A DNA stretch of 64,000 nucleotides. It comes from Pelovirga terrestris (GTDB taxonomy: Bacteria; Desulfobacterota; Desulfuromonadia; Desulfuromonadales; Geopsychrobacteraceae). The position numbers were made by a program, and so were the translations under genes. The notes beneath the pieces were generated by a model that saw only the letters and a program-made list of their open reading frames with translations, searched no databases and had not been told where the DNA came from. Within the stretch, counting starts at the first letter, position 1. Each line of letters opens with the position of its first letter. This document shows, in pieces, positions 1 through 6,456 of the stretch. The stretch lies in NCBI RefSeq assembly GCF_014773365.1, contig NZ_JACWUN010000013.1, positions 38,727-102,726 on the forward strand, read 5' to 3'.

Positions 1-164
1 ACGTCTCCGAGAACCTCTCCGCTGCCCGCAGCCGGATTCTCGATGCCGACATCGCCATGGAAACCTCTAACATGACCAAGCAGAACATTCTGCAGCAAGC
101 TGGTGTGTCGATCCTGGCACAAGCAAACCAGGCACCGCAGTTGGCCCTGAGCCTGCTCGGTTAA
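1..164 (+). CDS. fliC: Flagellin, C-terminal end (partial)
   Basis: The window opens inside a gene whose reading frame begins at base 3 and stops with TAA at 162-164. The visible 53 residues match the conserved D0 C-terminal helix of flagellin: a [17 protein letters not shown] segment, then a [20 protein letters not shown] segment, and the ending ALSLLG. This helix lines the filament core and is bound by the FliS chaperone before export. Flagellar genes flaG, fliD and fliS follow, which supports the call. The start lies outside the window, so length and variable domains cannot be judged. Confidence 0.95.
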   Translation, partial: VSENLSAARSRILDADIAMETSNMTKQNILQQAGVSILAQANQAPQLALSLLG

Positions 165-174
165 TAACCTGACG

Positions 175-200
175 TAAGGGCACGGCGCGCCGTGCCCTTA
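175..200. repeat. Perfect 26-bp palindrome after flagellin
   Basis: Two 13-base arms (TAAGGGCACGGCG and its exact complement) meet with no loop, ten bases after the flagellin stop codon. RNA of it would fold into a strong hairpin, but no T-run follows, so it is more likely a 3'-end stabiliser or protein site than a complete intrinsic terminator. A better terminator candidate lies at 301-335. Confidence 0.6.
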
Positions 201-218
201 CCAGGGTAATACCCCAAA

Positions 219-289
219 CGTAGGGGCGCAATTCATTGCGCCCGCATTGGGGCAAAGATTAACAGGGCGTGATAAATCACGCCCCTACG
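219..289. repeat. REP-like palindromic pair
   Basis: Two short palindromic units face each other. The left unit (219-243) starts CGTAGGGGCG and contains a GGGCGCAATTCATTGCGCCC palindrome. The right unit (263-289) contains GGGCGTGATAAATCACGCCC and ends CGCCCCTACG. The outer 10 bases of the two units are exact complements. This is the layout of REP/BIME elements, which are moved by REP-associated transposases; one such gene starts at 63778. Confidence 0.6.
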
Positions 290-300
290 GAAAACACACA

Positions 301-335
301 CCGGGAATCGGCTTCATAACCGGTTCCCGGCTTTT
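301..335 (+). terminator. Rho-independent terminator candidate after flagellin
   Basis: CCGGGAA at 301-307 pairs with TTCCCGG at 324-330, with further internal CGG/CCG pairing, and CTTTT follows. It would end the flagellin transcript just before the flaG ribosome-binding site. Confidence 0.6.
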
Positions 336-369
336 CCCGTTACCGACGGGAAGCCTTATGGAGGACATT

Positions 370-726
370 ATGAACGCTGAGAGTTTAGTTAGTACCAGTA
401 CCCAGGGAGCAGGTCAGTCATCCTTGAGCAAAGGCGCGGATCTGATCAACGAGGCCCGCAAGCAGAAGCAGGATGCCCCCCAGGACAGCGGCAACAAGCA
501 GCAGAAGGTTCAGCCGGAAGAATTGCTGCAGCAGATCAACGCCCTGACCGAAGATGGCATTTACAGCGTGCGGTTCGAAAACGACAAGCCCAGCGGCAGC
601 ATGGTGGTGAAGATTGTTGATCGGCAAACCGATGAGGTGATCCGCCAGATTCCAGCGGAAGAAGTAATGAACCTGACCACGCGCATGAACGATCTACGCG
701 GTAACCTGGTTAATGCCGAAGGATAA
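370..726 (+). CDS. flaG: FlaG family flagellar protein
   Basis: A 118-residue protein of the FlaG family, which influences filament length and is usually encoded beside flagellin and fliD. The N-terminal ~50 residues are Ser/Gln/Lys-rich and probably disordered. The C-terminal half carries the family signature: a VRFENDKPSGSMVVKIVDR-like strand pair followed by TDEVIRQIPAEEVMNL. The ATG at 370 is preferred because an AGGAGG-like site lies directly before it; an in-frame ATG at 358 overlaps that site. The gene follows flagellin by about 200 bases and is cut off from fliD by a 2.5-kb stretch of toxin-antitoxin genes and repeats. That stretch separates genes that are normally neighbours. Confidence 0.85.
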   Translation: MNAESLVSTSTQGAGQSSLSKGADLINEARKQKQDAPQDSGNKQQKVQPEELLQQINALTEDGIYSVRFENDKPSGSMVVKIVDRQTDEVIRQIPAEEVMNLTTRMNDLRGNLVNAEG

Positions 727-835
727 TCGCATGTGTTGCGGTGAGAAGGATCTCAGGGTGCCGGGGCGGCGCTGATTGACACTTCGCCCCTGCACCGGTT
801 TTACCCCGCCATGCAGCCACCACAAAAAACGCAAC

Positions 836-868
836 AACCCCCGCGAACAGCTGTTCGGTCGGGGTTTT
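836..868 (+). terminator. Rho-independent terminator after flaG
   Basis: AACCCCCG at the left and CGGGGTTTT at the right enclose an inner CGAACAG/CTGTTCG stem. The long stem ends in TTTT, about 110 bases after the flaG stop. Confidence 0.75.
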
Positions 869-887
869 GGTGTTTGGTAAGATCGAT

Positions 888-948
888 AAAAACCTTGAAA
901 AATATGAGCCGCGATGAAAATCTATCAGAATCTGATGGTAGGGTTTTG
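888..948 (+). repeat. Structured intergenic repeat, copy 1
   Basis: A core running from GCCGCGATG to TCTGATGG (908-938) is shared almost base for base with copies at 1018-1071 and 1711-1760. The flanking arms here are AAAACC (889-894) and GGGTTTT (941-947). They differ from the arms of the other copies yet still pair with each other. An inner ATCAG-AAT-CTGAT hairpin lies in the core. Confidence 0.6.
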
Positions 949-980
949 CAACCATAAAATTCTTGAAAGTTTTGCTTGTA

Positions 981-1007
981 TAGATGTTCATAGATTGTGA
1001 TAGCGGC
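981..1007 (-). repeat. Diverged inverted copy of the structured repeat core
   Basis: The 27 bases here match the reverse complement of the repeat core at about 20 of 27 positions when aligned by eye. Together with copy 2 just downstream it could form a larger hairpin. This may be a decayed inverted copy; chance similarity is possible. Confidence 0.35.
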
Positions 1008-1017
1008 TAAAAAGTCT

Positions 1018-1071
1018 TTAAAAGCCCTTGCCGCGATGAAAATCTATCAGAATCTGATGGAAAGGCTTTAA
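1018..1071 (+). repeat. Structured intergenic repeat, copy 2
   Basis: Same core as copy 1, with arms AAAGCC (1021-1026) and GGCTTT (1064-1069) that pair with each other. The tail CACCATAAAAT is also shared with copy 1. It lies just downstream of the end of the RelE-type toxin gene. Confidence 0.6.
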
Positions 1072-1136
1072 CACCATAAAATCTTGAGGATATTGATAAT
1101 ACAGATACTCTGGCCGAGTAGTCATCAAGGGAGGGG

Positions 1137-1406
1137 TCAGGGGAACCGGCGGTAGATATCTTTGCGGTGCAGAAAACGGATAACCTCGATATGATCTTCA
1201 GCAAGTTTGATTCCCAAGCGATAGTCACCCGAACGTAACCTGTAATAGTTACTGTATCCCTGCAATTTGCGCACATGATCCACGTCTGTCAAAGACGTCG
1301 CGTTTTGCAGTGTGATGAGTAGGGTCTTAAGCTCATTCTTAACCTGCGACAGATGCCGGATTTTATCGATATCTTTATTGAAGCTTTTTGTGAAGATCAG
1401 CCGCAT
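1137..1406 (-). CDS. RelE/ParE-superfamily toxin
   Basis: An 89-residue basic protein with the RelE/ParE/YafQ fold pattern: MRLIFTKSFNKDIDKI at the start, a central helix, then LQGYSNYYRLRSGDYRLGIKL and the ending VIRFLHRKDIYRRFP. The YYRLRSGDYRL strand and the late HRKDIYRRFP segment are typical of mRNA-cleaving RelE-type toxins. The start at 1406 is chosen because it sits one base after the upstream gene's TGA, giving a tight antitoxin-toxin operon. A longer reading (to 1472) would run into the antitoxin. Target and activity are not visible from sequence. Confidence 0.8.
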   Translation of the reverse strand: MRLIFTKSFNKDIDKIRHLSQVKNELKTLLITLQNATSLTDVDHVRKLQGYSNYYRLRSGDYRLGIKLAEDHIEVIRFLHRKDIYRRFP

Positions 1407-1407
1407 G

Positions 1408-1611
1408 TCAGCTGTCCAGCTTGTCCCAGATAGTGCTTTCAGAGACATGTTCTCCAGTGTCTCCCGCTTCAATGGCCAGCCCCAGATTCAGGTCAAGAAT
1501 GGCTTCGGAGATGGTGTCCTCCAGAAACTCTTTGTTGTCAACCAAGACCGAGGTAATGGTATCCTTGATGATCCGGCGCAGCTCATCCTTATCAATAACG
1601 ATGTCGCTCAT
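1408..1611 (-). CDS. Antitoxin partner of RelE-type toxin
   Basis: A 67-residue acidic protein, upstream of and one base away from the toxin gene. It begins MSDIVIDKDELRRIIKDTI and is mostly predicted helix, with many Asp and Glu residues, as expected for an antitoxin that wraps a basic toxin. An AAAGGG ribosome site precedes the ATG at 1611. An alternative ATG at 1644 has no such site. I do not recognise a named DNA-binding family in it. Function is inferred from gene order, size and charge. Confidence 0.65.
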   Translation of the reverse strand: MSDIVIDKDELRRIIKDTITSVLVDNKEFLEDTISEAILDLNLGLAIEAGDTGEHVSESTIWDKLDS

Positions 1612-1710
1612 ACCGACCCTTTCTATTTTGAAAGTTTTCTTCATTGTAACAGATTATTGATGCAATCGTGAAATCTATCTTGGGTGTGATTCGTCATGCC
1701 CTGAGTCTTC

Positions 1711-1760
1711 AAAGGCCTATGCCGCGATGAAGGTCTATCAAGGTCTGATGGTAAGGCTTA
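1711..1760 (+). repeat. Structured intergenic repeat, copy 3
   Basis: Core from GCCGCGATG to GTCTGATGG with three A-to-G changes relative to copies 1 and 2. The arms are AAGGCCTA (1712-1719) and TAAGGCTT (1752-1759). Together with copy 2 it brackets the RelE-type module. Confidence 0.6.
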
Positions 1761-1806
1761 TAAAGGCATTTTTATTTGGTAGTTGTGCTGCAAAAGTGCT
1801 ACATTG

Positions 1807-1820
1807 TCATGGAAACATGA
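1807..1820. promoter_or_regulatory. Candidate operator of the RHH/ParE module
   Basis: A perfect inverted repeat, TCATG-GAAA-CATGA, sits 18 bases before the antitoxin ATG and just before its AAGGAGG ribosome site. Ribbon-helix-helix antitoxins typically bind short palindromes in this place and repress their own operon. Binding here is inference. Confidence 0.45.
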
Positions 1821-1837
1821 AATGCAAGGAGGAATCG

Positions 1838-2122
1838 ATGCCAACCACGACCATTCGCATGCCGGAAGCCCTCAAACAGCGCATCACCAATGCCGCAAAA
1901 AGAACTGGGACGACCCCTCATGCCCTGATTCTTAAAGCTGTTGTAGAAAAGGCTGAACAAGAAGAGCGGCGTGCTGCTTTTGAGCAGCTTGCCGATGAAC
2001 GCTATGCTGCGATTGTTGCCAACGGCGAAACCATCCCTTGGGAGGCGATGAAAGACTGTCTTGAGTCGCGTCTGTCCGGTGTGGCAACCGCTACGCCGGC
2101 GCCACGAAAATTGGGCAGCTGA
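1838..2122 (+). CDS. Ribbon-helix-helix (CopG-like) antitoxin
   Basis: A 94-residue protein starting MPTTTIRMPEALKQRITNAAKRTGTT, the classic ribbon-helix-helix strand followed by two helices. It dimerises to bind DNA through the strand. The C-terminal part is an acidic, helical toxin-neutralising tail with Pro-rich end. AAGGAGG at 1826-1832 fixes the ATG at 1838; an upstream in-frame ATG at 1727 falls inside repeat copy 3. The ParE-type toxin gene starts two bases after this gene's TGA. Likely role: antitoxin and autorepressor through the palindrome at 1807-1820. Confidence 0.85.
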   Translation: MPTTTIRMPEALKQRITNAAKRTGTTPHALILKAVVEKAEQEERRAAFEQLADERYAAIVANGETIPWEAMKDCLESRLSGVATATPAPRKLGS

Positions 2123-2124
2123 TC

Positions 2125-2415
2125 GTGCCGCAGATTGAACTGGCGCCCCAGGTCGCTGATGATCTGGACCGTATCGTTCATCACCTCACCTCCCACGCAG
2201 CGCATTCCGTCAACGAACAGTTACAAAGTATTATGGCGGCCATGTCCCTGCTGGAGCACAGTCCGCTGATTGGGCGACCAGCCGCAACAGACATGCGCGA
2301 ACTTGTCATTGGCCGCCGTAGCCGTGGTTATGTTGCGCTATATCGTTATGTCGCTGAAATAGATACAGTTTTTGTTCTTGCGCTCAAAAGTCAATGTGAG
2401 GCGGGGTATGCTTGA
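2125..2415 (+). CDS. RelE/ParE family toxin
   Basis: A 96-residue protein with a GTG start, directly after the RHH antitoxin. Pattern: an N-terminal strand (PQIELAPQVADDLDRI), two helices, then the SPLIGRPAATDMRELVIGRRSRGYVALYRY block characteristic of ParE/RelE toxins, where an Arg-containing strand follows the SPLIG turn. ParE-type members poison DNA gyrase, RelE-type members cut mRNA; the sequence alone does not separate them. Gene order antitoxin-toxin and two-base spacing support translational coupling. Confidence 0.85.
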   Translation: MPQIELAPQVADDLDRIVHHLTSHAAHSVNEQLQSIMAAMSLLEHSPLIGRPAATDMRELVIGRRSRGYVALYRYVAEIDTVFVLALKSQCEAGYA

Positions 2416-2486
2416 TATGTGGACTAATTTGTCCGCGACCGCCCGGTTGATTATGTAGATGGGGCGGTTTACGAACCGACCTGAGA

Positions 2487-3044
2487 CTACCCCTCCTTGA
2501 CGCGATAGATCCCGCCATGGGCTTCGGTATCAGTGCGGTGGGCTTTGAGATCAACGGCGACACTCTGGATGTGCTCGGTCAGGTTGGCTTCAACGCCGTC
2601 GATTTTCTGGTTCAGGTTGGTTTCAACGGTGTCGATTCTCTGGTTCAGGTTGACTTCAACGGTGTCGATTCTCTGGCTCAAGTTGGTTTCAACGGTGTCG
2701 ATTCTCTGGCTCAAGTTGGTTTCAACGGTGTCGATTCTCTGGCTCAAGTTGGTTTCAACGGTGTCGATTTTCTGGTTCAGGTTGGTTTCAACGGTGTCGA
2801 TTTTTTTGCCTAGATGTTGGTTGACCGTCTCGATTTTGAAGTCGAGCAGCGAGATATCCTGCTGGATATTTACCTTGAAATCACTCATTTCCCGGCGCAG
2901 ATTTTCTTGTCCTTCGGCAATCAGGCCGATCTTTAGATCGAAGCTTTCACTGATGGCCTTGATATGTCTTTCAAACCGTTGATCGAATTCAGTGAGTTGG
3001 TTTTTCAGCAATTGTTCCAGACAGGTTTTTTCTGAGCTGGTCAT
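2487..3044 (-). CDS. Coiled-coil protein with hendecad repeats
   Basis: A 185-residue protein with an N-terminal helical part (residues 1-80), then about seven near-identical 11-residue units of the type KIDTVETNLNQ (residues 81-157), and a short His-containing tail. Eleven-residue periodicity gives a right-handed or straight coiled coil, so this is probably a rod-like oligomer. There is no signal peptide or membrane helix. The start at 3044 is chosen because GGAGGC lies before that ATG; an ATG at 3059 overlaps this site. The gene is divergent from fliD. I do not recognise a named family. Possible roles are a structural or scaffold protein; function unknown. Confidence 0.7.
   Translation of the reverse strand: MTSSEKTCLEQLLKNQLTEFDQRFERHIKAISESFDLKIGLIAEGQENLRREMSDFKVNIQQDISLLDFKIETVNQHLGKKIDTVETNLNQKIDTVETNLSQRIDTVETNLSQRIDTVETNLSQRIDTVEVNLNQRIDTVETNLNQKIDGVEANLTEHIQSVAVDLKAHRTDTEAHGGIYRVKEG
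2574..2804. repeat. 33-bp tandem repeats in coiled-coil gene
   Basis: About seven 33-bp units, each coding for one 11-residue hendecad. Neighbouring units are almost identical in nucleotides, including silent positions, which points to recent expansion by slippage or recombination. The unit length is a multiple of three, so copy changes alter rod length without a frameshift. Confidence 0.85.
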
Positions 3045-3157
3045 GTTTCCCGCCTCCATGTACGTCTCCGCTGTGTGTTGGTATGGAAGGGCATCATAGC
3101 CCCGATGGCAGACAGGGGCAAGGTTGAAAAAATCGCGCCTTCCCCCTCCTCTTTTGC

Positions 3158-3185
3158 TAAAGTTTCCCTTTGCTGTGGCCGATAG
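3158..3185 (+). promoter_or_regulatory. Sigma-28 (FliA) type promoter for fliD
   Basis: TAAAGTTT at 3158-3165 and GCCGATAG at 3178-3185 match the flagellar sigma-28 consensus (TAAA, about 15 bases, GCCGATAA) with a 16-base gap and one mismatch in the -10. It lies 45 bases before the fliD ATG, so late flagellar genes fliD-fliS and perhaps those downstream would be FliA-controlled. Confidence 0.75.
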
Positions 3186-3230
3186 GTATCCTGAAGCAAG
3201 TTTTTACCGGGGAAACCCAAGGAGTTCATT

Positions 3231-4700
3231 ATGGCAGAAATATCCTTTGGCGGTCTGGCGACGGGGTTACCCACCGAGGATATCGTTGCCGGGTTGATGC
3301 GCCTTGAGCGCCGCCCACTGGAGCGCCTTGAAGCGCAAAAAGAGTACGAGGCCACACGGCTGAAGGCCTACGCCCAGCTGCGTGATCTGCTCGATGGGCT
3401 GCGTGGGGCGGTGGCGAATCTCAATCTCACCAGTGATGTGCGTACCAGCAAGGTCGAGGTACCCGCCAATGCGCCCTTTACCGCCACCAGCAACGGCGCC
3501 CAGACCGGCAGTTATGATGTCGCGGTGGCCCAGCTCGCCCAGGTGCAAAAAAGCGTCAGCGCCGGGGTGGCTTCAACCACAGATAAGATCTTCGGTACCG
3601 GTACCCTGACCCTGGGGGATACGGTCATCACCATCGATGACAGTAACAATTCTTTAAGTGGGCTGGTCGATGCCATCAATAAGCAGGCCGGCGATAGCGG
3701 CGTGCGTGCTGGCATCATCAACGATGGCAGTGGTGAGTCGCCCTACCGCATGGTGCTGACCGGGGATAACGCCGGCGTTAATTTTGACCCGGTGTTTGCT
3801 CTGCAGGATGGTGACGGGCAGGCCATCGATTTTTCCCTCGATCAGGTGCGCTCTGCTCAGCAGGCGGTGGCTTATGTGGACGGCATCAAGGTGGTGAGCG
3901 ATAGTAATACCTTGAGCGGTGTTGTCAGCGGCGTGACCATCAATCTTCATCAGGTCAGTGACCAGCTTGCCAATGGCACACCGGAAGAGGGGGTGCCGGC
4001 GCATCAGTGGGCTGATCCGCCCCAGTTTCAGAGCAATGTGATGGCGGTGACTGCCGACACCTCGGCCTTGAAAGAAAAGATCACCAATTTTGTTGATGCT
4101 TACAACGGGGTGATGAAGTGGATCGCGGCGGGCTATGAGCGTTTTGCTGCTCCTGAAAGCGCCAGCGCTGAAGGCGATGAGAAGCCACCGGAAAATTTGA
4201 GCGATGTGCTGCGGGGGGACGCGACGGTCAATGCCGTCAAGCGTCAGTTGCAGGCCCTTCTGGGCAGCCCGGTGAATAGTGGCGGCCCACTGCAGGCGTT
4301 GTCGCAACTGGGAATGGCCACCAACCGCGATGGCACCCTGAATTTGAACAACAGCAGGCTTGATGAGCAACTGGAGAATAATTTTTCGGCCTTCACGGCC
4401 TTGCTCGCTGGGGACAATAACGTTGACGGGGTGATGAAAAAGTTTAACTTTGCCCTGCTTAAATTGACCGGCGCCCGCGACGGTATTTATGCCGCTAATC
4501 AGAGCCGTTACGATACCACGGTGCGGCGCATCGATGGGGATATTGCGCGCATGGAAATGTTGATGGATAAAAAAGAAGAGAGTTTACGGGCGCGCTTTGG
4601 CGCCATGGAGCTGCTGGTGAGCAGTATGAACTCGCAAAGCAACTTTATTACCCAACAAATGGATCTGATGAACAATATGATGACCGGGAGAAGACGATGA
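3231..4700 (+). CDS. fliD: Flagellar filament cap protein FliD
   Basis: A 489-residue FliD (HAP2), which caps the filament tip and guides flagellin folding. The N-terminus ISFGGLATGLPTEDIVAGLM is the conserved FliD_N opening. A FliD_C region includes the VDAYNGVMKWI segment, the DGTLNLNNSRLDEQLENN block and a C-terminal helix ending MDLMNNMMTGRRR. Length is within the usual range. The ATG at 3231 has a CAAGGAG site before it, and a sigma-28 promoter lies upstream. The stop overlaps the fliS ATG by four bases (ATGA), so the two are translationally coupled. Confidence 0.95.
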   Translation: MAEISFGGLATGLPTEDIVAGLMRLERRPLERLEAQKEYEATRLKAYAQLRDLLDGLRGAVANLNLTSDVRTSKVEVPANAPFTATSNGAQTGSYDVAVAQLAQVQKSVSAGVASTTDKIFGTGTLTLGDTVITIDDSNNSLSGLVDAINKQAGDSGVRAGIINDGSGESPYRMVLTGDNAGVNFDPVFALQDGDGQAIDFSLDQVRSAQQAVAYVDGIKVVSDSNTLSGVVSGVTINLHQVSDQLANGTPEEGVPAHQWADPPQFQSNVMAVTADTSALKEKITNFVDAYNGVMKWIAAGYERFAAPESASAEGDEKPPENLSDVLRGDATVNAVKRQLQALLGSPVNSGGPLQALSQLGMATNRDGTLNLNNSRLDEQLENNFSAFTALLAGDNNVDGVMKKFNFALLKLTGARDGIYAANQSRYDTTVRRIDGDIARMEMLMDKKEESLRARFGAMELLVSSMNSQSNFITQQMDLMNNMMTGRRR

Positions 4701-5158
4701 ATGCTTACGCCAATCAGATGAACCTCTACAAGAACGCCCAGATTCTCAACGCCTCTCCTGAGCAGATCCTGATGATGCTCTACGACGGGGCCATCCGTTT
4801 TTGCCGTGAGGCGCAAGTGGCCATGGCGGCCAAGGATCTGCGCACCCAGGCGGATAAAATCAGTCGCGCCATGGCGATTGTCACGGAGTTCTCCAACACC
4901 TTGAATCGTGAGGTCGGCGGTGAGATTGCTGAAAACCTCGATGCCCTGTACGCTTTTATGAACCGCGAGCTGGTGCGGGCGAATCTGGAGAAGGATGCGG
5001 GGGGGGTGAAAACCGTGGAAGTGCTCCTCAGCGATTTGCGCGAAACCTGGGCCGAGGCCATTGACCTTAACCGCAAAGCCAGTCATCCGGTAGCGGCGAC
5101 GCCACCGCCACCTGCTGACAATGATGAAAACCGCCCACGTTTTGTGGTATCCATGTAG
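4697..5158 (+). CDS. fliS: Flagellin export chaperone FliS
   Basis: A 153-residue FliS. The opening NQMNLYKNAQILNASPEQILMMLYDGAIRFCREA is the family hallmark, a helical bundle that binds the C-terminal helix of flagellin and keeps it unfolded for export. Helices continue to about residue 125. The tail (Pro-rich, PVAATPPPPADN) is an extension beyond the usual ~125 residues and probably disordered. It overlaps fliD by four bases and is followed by a FliT-like gene. Confidence 0.95.
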   Translation: MNAYANQMNLYKNAQILNASPEQILMMLYDGAIRFCREAQVAMAAKDLRTQADKISRAMAIVTEFSNTLNREVGGEIAENLDALYAFMNRELVRANLEKDAGGVKTVEVLLSDLRETWAEAIDLNRKASHPVAATPPPPADNDENRPRFVVSM

Positions 5159-5209
5159 GGGCACACTAAACTGGTTAAGCGTCTGCTGGGGGATGACAGG
5201 AATGTCCAC

Positions 5210-5608
5210 ATGGAAGTGATACTGAAACAATCCATCGAGCAATACCGGGTGATCATAGCGCACGCGCGCCATCTTGAACGCTTGTTGCAGAAGGCCGATC
5301 CGGAAGACCTGCAGACCTATACTGAGCGCTTGCAGCAGTTGCAGGACGCTGCCGGGGTCAACGATGAGCGCGTGTTTGAGCTGTATGCTGCTGATAGTGA
5401 ATACTGGCAGCAGCACCCCCTGTTTATCGAGCGCAACGAACTGCTGGAGCAGATTGCTGAGTTGAATCATTTGCTATTGCCAAGAATTCGTGGGATCATG
5501 GCGGTCATTGCCAGCGAGTTGGCGCAAATCAAGAGCGGCCGTACTGCCGTTGCCGGTTATCATCGGCCTGTCAGCAAACTCCCCGTCGCCGCACGAGGGG
5601 TCGGGTAA
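5210..5608 (+). CDS. FliT-like flagellar chaperone candidate
   Basis: A 132-residue mostly helical protein (Leu/Gln/Glu-rich, with segments such as AHARHLERLLQKADPEDLQTYTERL) directly after fliS. Position after fliD-fliS, size near 120 residues and all-helix composition fit FliT, the FliD chaperone, whose sequence is poorly conserved. Similarity is not strong enough by eye to assign the symbol. The AGGAATGTCCACATGG context gives a fair ribosome site. It probably shares the fliD transcript, which would end at the terminator at 5646-5694. Confidence 0.55.
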   Translation: MEVILKQSIEQYRVIIAHARHLERLLQKADPEDLQTYTERLQQLQDAAGVNDERVFELYAADSEYWQQHPLFIERNELLEQIAELNHLLLPRIRGIMAVIASELAQIKSGRTAVAGYHRPVSKLPVAARGVG

Positions 5609-5645
5609 TGTCGTCGGAAACCTGATAGCCGCGTGATGAACACCG

Positions 5646-5694
5646 AAAATCCAGTAGTTATTCTTGTTGAGAGATTGAACTAACTGGATTTTTT
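5646..5694 (+). terminator. Terminator of the fliD-fliS operon
   Basis: AAAATCCAGT (5646-5655) pairs perfectly with ACTGGATTTT (5683-5692), extended by internal AGTT/AACT pairing, and ends in a T-run of six. Confidence 0.8.
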
Positions 5695-5781
5695 GTTGGC
5701 TCCTGACTCCTGAATTCTGTATTCTTTCTTACTTCTATATTATATATTCTAAATTCTGAATTTAGAGAAAAGTGCCACGCC

Positions 5782-6447
5782 ATGTCTGTACTCGATCATC
5801 TCCGGGATTACCGCGTCGTCAAGGCCACTCTGCCCCTTGAGGGGGGAAAGCATGTCCATCGGGACGGGGTCGCCCGGTTAACCTCTGGGCTGCAGTTTGA
5901 AATCACTTTTCTGCCCGATCAACTGGAACAACTTGCCCTCGATAAGGAAACAACCTGTCTGATCAGGCTTGATGTCGCCGGTGAACATCAGTCGATTACT
6001 GCGCGGATTGTTGATCAGCCGACACCTGAGCGGTTGCTGCTGGAGCAGGTTGAGAGCTTTGTTCATAAGCAGAAGCGTGAGTACTTCCGGATTGATGCCG
6101 ATCTGTCGGTGAGCTATTGGGTGATCGATGAGGCCAATCCGGTGGCCAGTTCGGTGGCCTCTTCGGTGAATATCAGCGGAGGCGGTATTCGCCTGCCGGT
6201 GACGCAGAAATTGCTCGAGGGGGCGCGCGTTGGCTTTGAAATCGTCATTGATGAGCCGGCGGCAGTGATCGCATGTGTCGGTGAAGTCGTAGCGTATTAC
6301 GACAACGGAGATGGGCCGACGGCGGCCTTTAAATTTATCGGGTTGGAAGAAGAGGATCAGGACGCTATTGTCTCCTTTTGCCTCGCTGAACAGCGTAAGC
6401 AGTTGCGTCTCAAGGTCAAGGTGATTGGCCCCCCTTTACAGGAATAG
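5782..6447 (+). CDS. PilZ-domain protein, YcgR-like (first of tandem pair)
   Basis: A 221-residue protein with an N-terminal YcgR_2-like beta domain (1-95) and a C-terminal PilZ domain. The cyclic di-GMP-binding residues are intact: RxxxR in QKREYFRI (about residues 97-103) and NxSxxG in NISGGG (about 133-138). YcgR-type proteins slow or stop the flagellar motor when cyclic di-GMP rises. The position right after the fliD cluster fits a motility role. The upstream stretch 5695-5780 is very AT-rich and may hold a promoter, but I see no clean pair of boxes. It is a paralog of the next gene, nine bases downstream. Confidence 0.85.
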   Translation: MSVLDHLRDYRVVKATLPLEGGKHVHRDGVARLTSGLQFEITFLPDQLEQLALDKETTCLIRLDVAGEHQSITARIVDQPTPERLLLEQVESFVHKQKREYFRIDADLSVSYWVIDEANPVASSVASSVNISGGGIRLPVTQKLLEGARVGFEIVIDEPAAVIACVGEVVAYYDNGDGPTAAFKFIGLEEEDQDAIVSFCLAEQRKQLRLKVKVIGPPLQE

Positions 6448-6456
6448 TGCGATCGC

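Noticed and set aside
710..991. Minus-strand ORF opposite the flaG terminator and repeat copy 1
   Set aside because: It reads through a terminator and the structured repeat, and no ribosome site is seen.
908..1760. Integron attC sites around the toxin-antitoxin module
   Set aside because: The repeats form hairpins but lack recognisable GTTRRRY/RYYYAAC core sites, and no integrase is present in the window.
2574..2804. Possible CRISPR array
   Set aside because: The 33-bp units are contiguous with no unique spacers and lie in frame inside a protein gene.
2517..2982. Two open frames opposite the coiled-coil repeat gene
   Set aside because: They are mirror products of the 33-bp repeats. They lack ribosome sites and the minus-strand frame has a clear one.
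3654..5470. Long minus-strand ORFs under fliD, fliS and the fliT-like gene
   Set aside because: They are antisense shadows of well-supported flagellar genes.
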